From assembly GCA_025618425.1 (NCBI GenBank), contig CM046844.1, positions 1,311,500-1,375,499 of the forward strand: a DNA stretch of 64,000 nucleotides, written 5' to 3'. This stretch comes from Heliocidaris tuberculata. Taxonomy: Eukaryota; Echinodermata; Echinoidea; Camarodonta; Echinometridae. A program made the position numbers and the translations under genes. Positions 33,960 through 44,800 of the stretch are shown one piece after another; position 1 is the stretch's first letter, and every line of letters begins with the position of its first letter. The notes under the pieces are model-generated. The model saw only the letters and a list, made by a program, of their open reading frames with translations, had not been told where the DNA came from and made no database searches.

Positions 33960-36075
33960 AAGAATATATTGCAAAGAAAAAAAAATGACTTGTTACATTA
34001 AAATGAATAAAAGGGATTAAAAGGGGGAAAACGCTCTCGTTGAAATAGGAGCATTTATCAAAGGTAAGGTGAGGGATGAGGTGTAATTATCAAAATGGGC
34101 GCTTAAAATAATATGGAACTGGGACTTACTCGAAAGAAAAATGGGGGTACTTATCTGAAGTTAATGGGAAAAGAAGGGGCACTGTGCCCACATGCAACGC
34201 CTGGAGCGGTGCTTCTGACCGGACCTACATGTTATGATTGTCATTTCTTCTGTGTATAGTTGGGTGATGATGACACAGGTCATCATCATCATCCTCGATA
34301 AATATTGGGTGTGATGTATTCCTCTTTCTCCACCACATTCGATTCCACCACATTTCTACCACATTTCATTTCAGTTTTGCAGAATTGCATTATAAAGGAA
34401 AGTTACCGACTGAACCCTCTAAATCCAGAATAATTACATGTATTTTTAATCTAAATAATTTTTCTGCATTGTAGCTTCGAAAAAAAAAAAATCACCTCTA
34501 AATATATTTGGGGATGGTAACACATGCAGGCCAACACCCCCCCCCCCCCTCCCCCACTTCATTAAAAAAATATATATACCTCCATATCCTTCCCAGATCA
34601 ACACCCATGTTGTATAATTTGAAGTAGATGGTTTTCACTTTCTAGTGGTGTAAAAATATATCGGGAAAAATCAGAAGCCACGACAGCATTGTAGATAAAT
34701 ATTAATAAATTCATATAAATCTACAATATTGTACACAGATACATACAATTTATATTGAAATATTAAAAGAATAAATGAAAATAAAATTAATAGATATAAT
34801 TATAATTAAATTATATTTATCTACCACATAATATAGAAATGTATACTTTCAACCACTTTTTTTTTTTTTTTTTTTTTGGTGGGGTGAAACCTGGGGGGAT
34901 GTTTGAACACACCATCCCCCCACCCGTAAAGTTGGGGGGGGGGGATGCATACCCCCTATCCCCCCGCTATCTACGCCCCTGATCTACACCTGTTTGACAA
35001 GACATGATAGAGGAGCTTGTCATGTATCTGTGGTATTTGCCTGCTAGGATGGAATGTACTATACATGTGTTAATTACACAGATACCAAGCAAGCTCCTTG
35101 TCAGATGGTCAGTGGGTTTGCTTACATAATCCTGAAAATATTTTTTGGCTACTTTTGAGAAAGCATTGCATTTTCACAATGGACCGGTTCTGTAATGTAT
35201 ACAAATTTATGCACACTTCTTCTCTGAGCACCTAGTGACAAGCTATTCCATTGACCTGCTTTTTATAAATGAGCCTCAATGCTTGGAATCCAGTTTGCAT
35301 GCATTACTTGTTGCTATGTCCGGAAAGCCTACGGAAAGCTTTCAGGTTGTCAAGAACAACCTTTGTTTGAAAGGTATGTATAAAATTTGCATACATTACC
35401 GCAGCGGTTTATTGAATAACTTAATTAATGAAATGACCAAGTGACACCAAATTGCACCTCAAGGAAATTATCATACTCAAAATTATGTTATGTAAATTTG
35501 AATTGAACGCAGTAAAACATTTTTAAGTTACCATAGTCAGAAGGTAATAAAATGGTATTTATTTACATACAGAGTATGGGGGGGGGGGGGGGACAAAGCG
35601 TTGTCAAAGGGCACTTCGGGGGTTTTGTTTCATGGGGTCTGACACCCCTTTCCCGATGGGAAATTTTATTAGTTTTTATATTTTTAGAATGTACATCCAT
35701 AGCTCTTCCACCCGACAAATTTTGGTCCCTGGGCTTCAAGGGGAAAAACTTACCCCGATTTTAGGGGCCGTCTGACACCCCATCCCGACGGAATTTGTTT
35801 TTCTATTTTGTAATGTCCAGTCAAACTACTTCCTACTGACAAAGTTTGGTGCATGGGGAGATGCGGTGAAATCACCCCGACTTTGGGGTCTCTTTTGCGG
35901 GATCTGGGGGCTACCCGACGACTACGGTGAGGCTGTCAACCTTTTCGTCAATGACTTAGATGGTCTAAGTAACTTTAATTAAGGGGTCAAAACTTATGGG
36001 TAAAATGGGGTGACTATTTCGGGACAGGCTCCCAGACTATCAGTCATACAAGTTCTAGAAACGGGGCGGAGGGGT
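33160..36075. repeat. Large inverted repeat pair around the gene A leader exon region
   Basis: 33160-33735 and about 35105-36075 are diverged inverted copies; shared landmarks are GACTTAGATGGTCTAAGTAA, GGGACAGGCTCC, TCTGACACCC and CTACTTTTGAGAAAGCA. The right arm has extra sequence. A further related fragment is at 49965-50100. The hAT element at 33741-34981 sits between the arms. Confidence 0.6.
33741..34981. mobile_element. Non-autonomous hAT element, CATTGGCGTAGA type
   Basis: 1241 bp with ends CATTGGCGTAGACAGG and CTATCTACGCCCCTG, and a perfect 8-bp duplication ATCTACAC (33733-33740 and 34982-34989). It contains a (TA)n-(GT)n-(TA)n block at 33796-33953 and a minisatellite stretch at about 34010-34205 related to the elements at 12051 and 48725. 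No transposase. Confidence 0.88.
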
Positions 36076-36251
36076 TAATTGTAAACGTTTAGAACAAGCA
36101 ACTTCCAAACAGCTCCTTGTTAATAGAAAATTGCAAGGTTTGAAGGGTGGTATAGTTAGTGATCTTTGATTTGATAATAGGCCTTAAGAAAAAAAAATGT
36201 TACAGAAGGTTTCAGGCAGAAGTGTGAGCAGGTTTCGTGAAGAACTTTAAG

Positions 36252-36464
36252 TACACTCTAAAAACTAAAGTGTTAAATCACCATTTAAAAGGGCCGAGGA
36301 GAGACCACTTTTTCAAAATGGTAGATTAACACTTTAAACATGCTGGATGCAACACTATAAAGGCTGAATTCAGCATGTTAAAAGTGTTAATATACCATTT
36401 TGAAAAAGTGGTCACTCCTCGGCCCTTTTAGATGGTGATTTAACACTTTAGTTTTTAGAGTGTA
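36252..36464. mobile_element. Palindromic TA-type MITE, copy 2
   Basis: 213 bp; inverted ends CACTCTAAAAACTAAAG and CTTTAGTTTTTAGAGTG, flanked by TA on both sides (Tc1/mariner-like target). Closely matches the copy at 28977. Confidence 0.82.
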
Positions 36465-36510
36465 GGTTTCGAGCAGAAGTAAGTGTGTACATCGTTGTGA
36501 GGAGTTTCAT

Positions 36511-36759
36511 TTGTATGGATTGATTGAAGGAAAATGTCGAATTGTAAAGCTTAGGCATTCTTTAGTTGGTGATGGGCAAATTTCTTATCATGTTTATTTT
36601 GAAATTAAACATTTACATAGAAGTGGATACAGATCATTAGAAGTAGAATGGTTATCTATATGGCTTGATGTAGAATTATTTGCTGAAAAAATAATTTCCA
36701 TGTTTAGAAATATTAAACGTCCATTATATCATGTCTATACAAATTTATACGTCAAGTAA
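36511..36759 (+). other. Unassigned 82-codon open frame
   Basis: Starts MYGLIEGKCRIVKLRHSL and ends NIKRPLYHVYTNLYVK with TAA. It is not simple sequence and has mixed composition, which makes it stand out from the other open frames here. No family recognised. It may be a remnant of an unknown mobile element or chance. Confidence 0.2.
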
Positions 36760-36834
36760 TATCGCCATTACAGAAAGATTTATTTTCACAATATCCGGCC
36801 AACATTGCCGATAACTTTAGGAATCAAACTGTCA

Positions 36835-37370
36835 TCATGATCACCATCCTTATCACTGTCCTTATAATCATCACCATCATCGTCACCATCATCATCACCA
36901 CCATATTTATCACTGTTATCATCATCATCATCATCATCATCATCATTGTCACATCATCATCACCACCATCATTATCATTGTCATCACCATCATCACATCG
37001 TTATTACTATCATCATCAGCATAATCATCCTTATCACTGTCCTTATAATCATCACCATCATCATCACCATCATCATCATCGTCACCATCATCACCACCAT
37101 CGTTATCATTGTCATCACCATCATCACATCGTTATCACTATCATCATCACCACCATCATTATCACTGTCACCATTACCATCATTTTCACTGTCATTATCA
37201 ACGTCACCCTCATCATTACCACTGTCGTTTTCACTGTCATCATCGACATCGCAATCATTATCACTGTCATCTTGATCACCATCATTATCATCTGCACCAA
37301 TGACACCGTCATCATCATCACCAAAACCAACAACACCACCACCACCAATGTCATCACCATCATCTCCATT
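36835..37370 (+). repeat. (CAT/ATC)n interrupted array
   Basis: About 535 bp of CAT triplets with CAC, GTC and TTA variants, containing imperfect internal duplications. Confidence 0.92.
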
Positions 37371-37439
37371 TTCCACCACCCACCACCGAGTGGCAGAAAG
37401 AAAAGGGGAGGGGAGGAGAGAGGGAGACGACAGAGATAA

Positions 37440-37446
<7 letters not shown>

Positions 37447-37496
<50 letters not shown>
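37447..37496 (+). repeat. (GA)n microsatellite
   Basis: About 25 GA units. Confidence 0.95.
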
Positions 37497-37498
<2 letters not shown>

Positions 37499-38068
37499 TT
37501 TTGAAGTACCAACACTCGCACTGTCAATGGCATGTTACTAATCCAACATCGTTATAACCATCTTCAGTGCCATCACTGACATCTTTGTTATCACCAACAT
37601 CGCATTTATCATCATAAATATATTCATCACCATTTTCGTCCTTATCGCCTTCACCAACATCACCATTATCATCACGTCATCATTGAGAGAGGGGAGGGGG
37701 GGGGGTCGGAATGAGAGAATGAGGGAGGGAGGAAATGAAGAAAGGAGAAAAATAAACATAATAAAGAGAGAGGGAAAGAGAGACAGCGACAGAGAGACAT
37801 AGAGGAAGAGTTAGTAAGGCCGGGAAGCATGAAAACTCAACTTTTTTAACATACTGTTTTAAAGAATGAAAGAACTGAATGAACTTGACTGAAGTTTATT
37901 GAATAATTTACTGAAAAAGAATTTTAAATTGATGAAAGGCGTTCAGAACCACTCAAACTCAAAACTGTTCATCCACAATGTAGTATGCAATTCCCGAATA
38001 TGCGTTTTAAATTTTGTATAAAAAGTATAATAACGATCTTTTATACAACACGGAAAGTAACAACTACG

Positions 38069-38124
38069 GCTAGCATGCCACTGATCTCTACGGAAATTTT
38101 CCGTAGAGATCAGTGCTAGCATGC
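38069..38124. repeat. 56-bp near-perfect palindrome
   Basis: GCTAGCATG, then CACTGATCTCTACGGAAA, mirrored immediately by its complement. It could extrude as a cruciform. A related hairpin with CACGTAAATTTTACGTG is at 5574-5590. Confidence 0.85.
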
Positions 38125-38218
38125 AGAGAATGTCCCTTCTCTCAGGAGAGTCGCTAGAGGGGGTGTGGCAACCTTTTTTCAAACTTGCTATGAGCAGATC
38201 AGTAAATCCAATGAATCC

Positions 38219-38379
38219 TGGGCCCCGTTGCATAAAACTTACCATCAATGGTAACTCTGCTATCAATGGTAACTACCATGGTAACATCACTCAACAGCCA
38301 ATCAAAATCAAGGTTTCTATGGGAGTTACTTTGATGGCAAAGTTACCGTTAATGGTAAGTTTTATGCAACGGGGCCTAG
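38219..38379. mobile_element. Palindromic MITE, GGCCCCGTTGCATAAAACTTACC family
   Basis: Ends GGGCCCCGTTGCATAAAA and TTTTATGCAACGGGGCC, with inner repeated ATCAATGGTAAC. Structurally close to the GGGCCCGTTGCAC family. It lies downstream of the gene B poly(A) signal. Confidence 0.75.
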
Positions 38380-38648
38380 ATATTGATTTTCGTAAATGAA
38401 TTAACTCCAGGATTCTAGTAACAATTGAGATCCCGTAGTACACGAGGTGCCATTTCGATTGTATTATTACCTGCGTTAATTGAGCCTGTGAAGACAATCA
38501 GCCCATACGCCAGTTATCAAAAGTATTGCTCACAATGTTCAATTTGCATTCACTTGTTAAACGATAACACTCTCATTTTACACTTAAAAAGCCGCGCCAG
38601 TCTCTGACGCCGTCCTTCGTCAGGTTAAAGTACTACATGTACTAGTAC

Positions 38649-38654
38649 TTTATT
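38649..38654 (-). terminator. Gene B poly(A) signal
   Basis: AATAAA on the - strand, about 120 bp past the stop codon of gene B. Confidence 0.6.
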
Positions 38655-38772
38655 CCCATTACGCACCGTTTGCTTACATTTACGTTCACATCTATACTTT
38701 TACTACACTTATCATGACAAATTGAAATTTCAGTGTATCGCCATCCATGTTCATAAAACGCATAAATTGATA

Positions 38773-38874
38773 CTAGTTTGTGTCGTCCGTTGAACTTATC
38801 CTTCTACTCCGGAGATAGAGGGCGGCAGGTAAGAGGAGCGTCAAAATGTCAGCAATGATGAAAGCAATTGTCAC
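38773..38874 (-). CDS. Gene B terminal coding exon
   Basis: Encodes VTIAFIIADILTLLLP to STDDTN and TAG: helix 12 with a short tail. Confidence 0.9.
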   Translation of the reverse strand: MTIAFIIADILTLLLPAALYLRSRRISSTDDTN

Positions 38875-41800
38875 CTGGAAAGCAATAAGAAAAATTACAT
38901 AGTTACATGCATGAAGAAGATATTGCCTTTCTATAAGAATAGAATAGAAAAATATTAATTATGATACAAAATCCAGAGAATATGAACAGTCAACAAAGTA
39001 ATAACAAGCCAGTTCGCCATTACAATTTGCGCATGTGCAGGTGAAGGTCGTTTGTACCATAGGTTTGTACCGAGGAAAATTGACCTTTACCCCCTTCATA
39101 ATGTTTTAATTTTTCTATGTGTGCGCTCCAGTATGATTTTACACATAGGATTTTACATGTTACAGGGTGTTCAGACACAAAAAATTTATACCAAAACGGT
39201 ATAGCTATACGATGAATTTTTGTGGATTTATGTGTCTGAACGCTGACTAACGAAACGTCGTATAACGAAACGTCGTATAACGAAACGTCGTATAACGAAA
39301 CTGGGCTCAGAGCATCGTTTCGAACTAGAACTCGATAACGAATCACCTTTCCGTGTGTGTCTGAACGTATGGCGACCATAGAACGGTATAACTGAGCGGG
39401 GCTTCACGTGAGCGCGCGCGAAAGGTGTCCTTACCAGGGGGCGGGGACTGGCGGCGACCATAACAACATGCGCAGTGGAAAACTGCACATCTATACGATG
39501 TTTTTCTAATCGGTCGAGATATGCGTCTGAGCGATCCGTAGGCTATACGATGAACATTTTATACGACGTTTCTTTATCGAGTTTCGGTATAAACGTTTTG
39601 TGTCTGAACAGGGGGATAGACAAGTTGCGCGTCCGCCAAAACTGATGCGCATGCACAAGTTGGGGTCATTTCCGGGTCATTTGTACCATGTAGTGATAAC
39701 GAACTGGCTTTTTGATGTCGGAAAGGATGTAATTTCTTAAAAACCTATCAACAATAATTATGGTAATTACTTCATTCGTTACCAATTATTTTGTTAGCAG
39801 TATTTTCAGATTTGAAATAGCGAACTGAAGATCCGGAAAGAATGATTCCCGTTCAGTTCCCCTACTATTGGCTACAGTGTAAATGTGGGGGTGTCCAACC
39901 AAATCTGCCGATGGGTTCGCCAATATTTTCTTAATAAGCACATTTTTAAAAAGTTCATATTTGTTCTATTTGTCGACTTAAAAACTGAAATATACATAGT
40001 ATAAAGTACGATTTGCGGATGGAAATTTGAATGGAGTCACCCCCTCCCAACCTACCCTTCCTGCGTAATCTATATTGCTTACATAAAACGGGTCACCGTC
40101 GAGGTATTTCTGGAGCAAAATGAAGATTGGATACTGAAGGAATGTAAAGAAACCACTGATGGTTCGGATGGCACCGTATACACTGGAGAAATATTGCATC
40201 GGGAACCTGTGATGTCATGAAAATATAAATGACAGGTATTACCACAGCTTTGAAAGCTGGGATATGGGCCTGTTATCTCATTATTTTAAGTATATCAACA
40301 TTATGGTAATCAAAGTGTAACACACGGGAAGGTGGACAAAGTTAATTTTGCATCTCAAAAGACCAAGAGTTGTTAATTTGGACTACAAAACTGTTAGAAT
40401 TACTAGATGGAGAATGGTATCGAGAACACTTGACTGCTATAGAGAAGACCCAAGGCCAGATTATAATGATAAAGTTTCGATGTTAGGATGCATGGTTGTC
40501 CATTTCATCATCATATTATATTTCCAGTATCCAACTATCTCTTGATGTGTTATAATCTCTCTGGAATCTCAAATAGAAAAGGGGTTTGTCGTAAGTAGAG
40601 CTTAAATGGATGATGATGATGATGATGATGACGACGACGACCATGAGGAGGATTCTGGTGATGATGTATGATGATGGTTGTGATACTGATGATGATGACG
40701 ATGATTATGCAGATGATGATGATAATGATGATGATGCTGATGATGATGATTATGGTGATAATAATGATGGTGATGATACTGATAATGATGATGATGATAA
40801 TGATGATGATAATCATGATGATAATGAAGCTGATAATGATGATGATCGTTATGATGATCGTTATGATGATGGTTGATGATGATGATTGTGACGATGATTA
40901 TGATGATGACGGTGATGTTACCAGTTGTGATGACGATGACAATGATGATGATGATGATGGTGATTGATGATTACACTGATGATTATGATGATGATGGTGA
41001 CAATGATGACAGTGATTATGATGATGAGGAGAAGGAGAAGGAGGATTGTGATGATGATGATGATGATGATGTTAGAGTTTGGGATAGTAAAAACCATGAA
41101 ATATATTTTTTAAGCAAAAAGATAGGTTAGCGTAGCACCAACAGTGCCGTAGTACCAATGGGGTGCTATCCCAATCAATACTTACACGACACCGACGACC
41201 GCCGGTCCAACACCAAATAGAAGAGAAGGCACAATGAGGAGTAAGAAGAATGTAAGATACTGAAGCTGGAGGCTAGGAATAAGGACACAAATGGAGTAGC
41301 CGATTGAAGCAAAAGTAGTGATCGCTAGAGGGAGGCAGCTATCACGCATGTCTCCGTACACATCTCTCACCTTGGATTTCCCTGAATTCGAAGAGGGTTA
41401 AAAAAAAATCAATTTACCACCATTATTCATTAAACATAATATTCAACATTTTGACAAGGTTGTGAAAATAGTTGCATTGTTTATGAAATTTAGTAAAAAG
41501 AAAATCGCTGAATTCTTTAAAGAAGAACGGTCAATGTGTAGTAATTAAGTGAATATGAATATTCATTATCAATAAGAGCAGTAAGATCATGGCATAAAAT
41601 GGAGCATAATATCAATTCCATGCTTGCCTTCTATCACCTATCAGACATATTCTTCACCATGTACAAAATGTATTTTCAAAGTCCTATACATAAGTTTACT
41701 CACTTGCTGTCGAGCAGGATGTAAAGATGTTGTTCCTGTCCATGAGAAGACCACCAAGAGGACCAACGATGAGGACCAGGAACTGCGTGATGGAGAAGAT

Positions 41801-44800
41801 GTCTGTGTACCAACTCACTATAGTACCAAACAAAATGATAATGGTTACAAAGATACATTGATAGTAGGATATAATGTTATTATTACTACTTATCCTTCTA
41901 CTGCTACTACTACTGCTGATGCTGCTGCTGCTGCTGCTGCTGCTGCGCTGCTACTGCTACTACTACTTCTACTACCTCTACCACTACGACGACGACGACG
42001 ACGACTACTACTACTACTACTACTACTACTGCTGCTGCTACTATTAATGCTGCTATTGCTGCTGCTAATACTTCTACTACTGCTAGCACTACTATTAATT
42101 CTGCTGCTACTACTACTACCACGACGACGACTACTACTATTACTACTACTACTACTAACTACTACTACTACTATTACTACCACTACTTCTAATGAAAATT
42201 TGAACAGACTTTGATCATATTAATCATTTTACCAGTTGACGTCCTCGATAGACCTACCTAAATCTTCATCACCATTTGCCAGTCTTGTCAAGAAGAAGTT
42301 GAGCGTCCCAATTGTGAAGATCATGTCAATCTCGAGAAATGCCTGCCAGAGTAGTAACAAACAAAATGGCGTCGACAGAAGGCACGAACTTAGGCTTGCA
42401 TACTCTTTCCTTTTCCGTTTTTCGACTACGGAAATACCATTTTCGCAGTGCTGTTTAGAAGTCGTTTCCTCGCTCATGGTTTCGCCCATCTCCCGACCAA
42501 CTTCTCCACTGATAAACTCCACATCATTCTTACTGTATTGCCCATTTACAACCATCATACCACTGGAAGGATCCTCCATGTAACCTCGGTTGCCATGTCC
42601 CCCCTTATATCTGTCACAGTGAGTGGTCCTAGAGGTGCAGCAGGGAGCCAGTCTGTACCCCTTTGGGAGTGGCCAGGGGATGTCCTTGGTAGGTAGTAGA
42701 AGGAAGGTGTTGAGGTTGAGGAGAAGCACGGATCCAGCTAAGATGAAGAAAAATGTGTTGAGAGAGAACCCGGCCTCGTTTGCTCTCTGGAGGTTAGAAT
42801 GAAGTTACTTTTTTTTTTATCAACCCTGGTTAATGGAATTACATTTCAAGCTTTTATTTATCGTTTGAGAATACAATATCGTATAATATATTTCTAAAAA
42901 AACAGAGAAGAAATCTGTACATGAAGAATTTAATTTGCCTTCATGTGTCTTGTAAGCACACATTAAAAAGCCCCGAAGTTACAAAAGAGGTAAATTCGTG
43001 GAATGTGTTGACTAGTAATATATATATATTTTTAAAGTGGCAGTTTCCAAATAATTTTTTCAAGAAGTTTGGGGGAGCACATTTTAATTAAGTAAGATTT
43101 ACGTGTAGGCCTACATGGTATTTAAATTTCTGAAATAGTATTCACAATACTTACAGATTCATGCAAAAAGTTGCCAGAGCAATTAAGAAAACAAATTCTT
43201 TATGAAATAAGTATTACCTTAGCAATTACAGATATTATGACAGATGCGCTGTACATGGCGTTGATTATTGTTATGACTGTAGACTTCTGCCCTCTGAAAA
43301 GATTCCCAATCTGTTTTAAAAGATGATCAGTTGACAAAATAAGACCCCGTTCTCACTCACTTTGAAAGTGGACTTTTGGAGCGGTCTATCTAAGACCCGT
43401 TCCTCAGGAACGGTTCTTAGGTGAGTTCAAATCATATGATCTGTTCGAAGCAAGATACACATTATTATAAAGTATATCACATTGTTAATTGTGGAATGTT
43501 TTCTAATGTTCAGAAACTCTAACTGAGCTAACTGTGTTGTACCATTTAACACAGTCATATTTTTCACAAGTGGGTAACAATCTAGCACAACAGGTGCCTC
43601 AAGTAACAAATCCTTGCATGATTTTCTCGATAATCCAAATCAGAACTCCATATTTTTTTCTCCCACTAACACAAGTGAAATAATTAACATTGTCAACAGT
43701 TTGCATGTTAGGAAAAGTGCCGGGCCTGACGGTATTTCTAACTCCTTGTTAAAGGGAAATCCAACCTTTATAGCAAGTTGCTTTGAAAGCAAGAGGAAAA
43801 ATCAGAGAAGCAGATTGGTGAAAGTTTGAACGAAATCGGACAAGCAATAAGAAAGTTATGAATTTTTGAAAGTTGTAATCACTATGCATATGGGAGTTTC
43901 AAATTGGCCGAATAGGTAATGTCACTGTGATGTAGCTGTGGACAACTCCCCCATTCGCTCTAACACACAAAATGACTAAAATGTCACTTTTTTTCAAAAT
44001 GCATTACACAGTAGGATCTTTTCGTTCATGAGGACCTATAACAATATGCTATCTCCAATATATTTTGAGTACTGCCCCGAGGGTAAAAGCGCCTCGAAGA
44101 AAACCGCAAATTAATGATATTTTTGTGTACGACAAATGGGAGAGTTGTCCACAAAAATGTCACAATTGACTCACCGAATTGCCAATTTGAGATTCGCATA
44201 GGTGTAGTGATCTCATTTTTCAAACATCCATAACTTTCTTAATCCTTGTCCGATTTCTTTCAAACTTTCACCATCCTGTTTTTCTTATTTTTCTGCTTTC
44301 ACACAAATCATCTTATTATCAAGGTTGGATTGCCCTTTAAAGAGAATAATAAGAGTGATCGCTGATCCCTTAGTGCATTAAAAAAAAAACCTCTTTAAAA
44401 AATCTCTTAATACAGGACGGGTACCAGACAATATGAAAATCGCTAAAGTAATACCACTTTTCAAAAAAGGAGACAAGGAACTTGTTAATAACTATTGACC
44501 CATATCTTTATTAACTTCTTTATCAAAAGTTCTTGAAAAACTAGTTTACACAAGAACATCCGTTTTCCTTAAAACCACAATATTCTGTCAAACTCTCAAT
44601 TTGGGTTTCGCGAAAATCATAGTACTTCGCACGCAATTTTGTCCTTTATAAATAAAGCTGCTAATTCCATTGATCAATGTTTTCATGCTGTTGGTATTTT
44701 CCTGGACTTCTCAATGGCCTTCCGTACCATTGACCATAAAATCCTTCTTTATAAACTCTCATACTACGGCATTAGAGGGAAGGCCTTGGAGTGGTTCACG

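Larger units (their letters stand above)
36465..38640. other. Intergenic between genes B and A
   Basis: Contains a lone open frame 36511-36759 of unknown origin, (CAT)n arrays 36835-37370, (GA)n 37445-37495, a perfect-arm palindrome at 38069-38124 and a MITE at 38219-38379. Confidence 0.5.
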
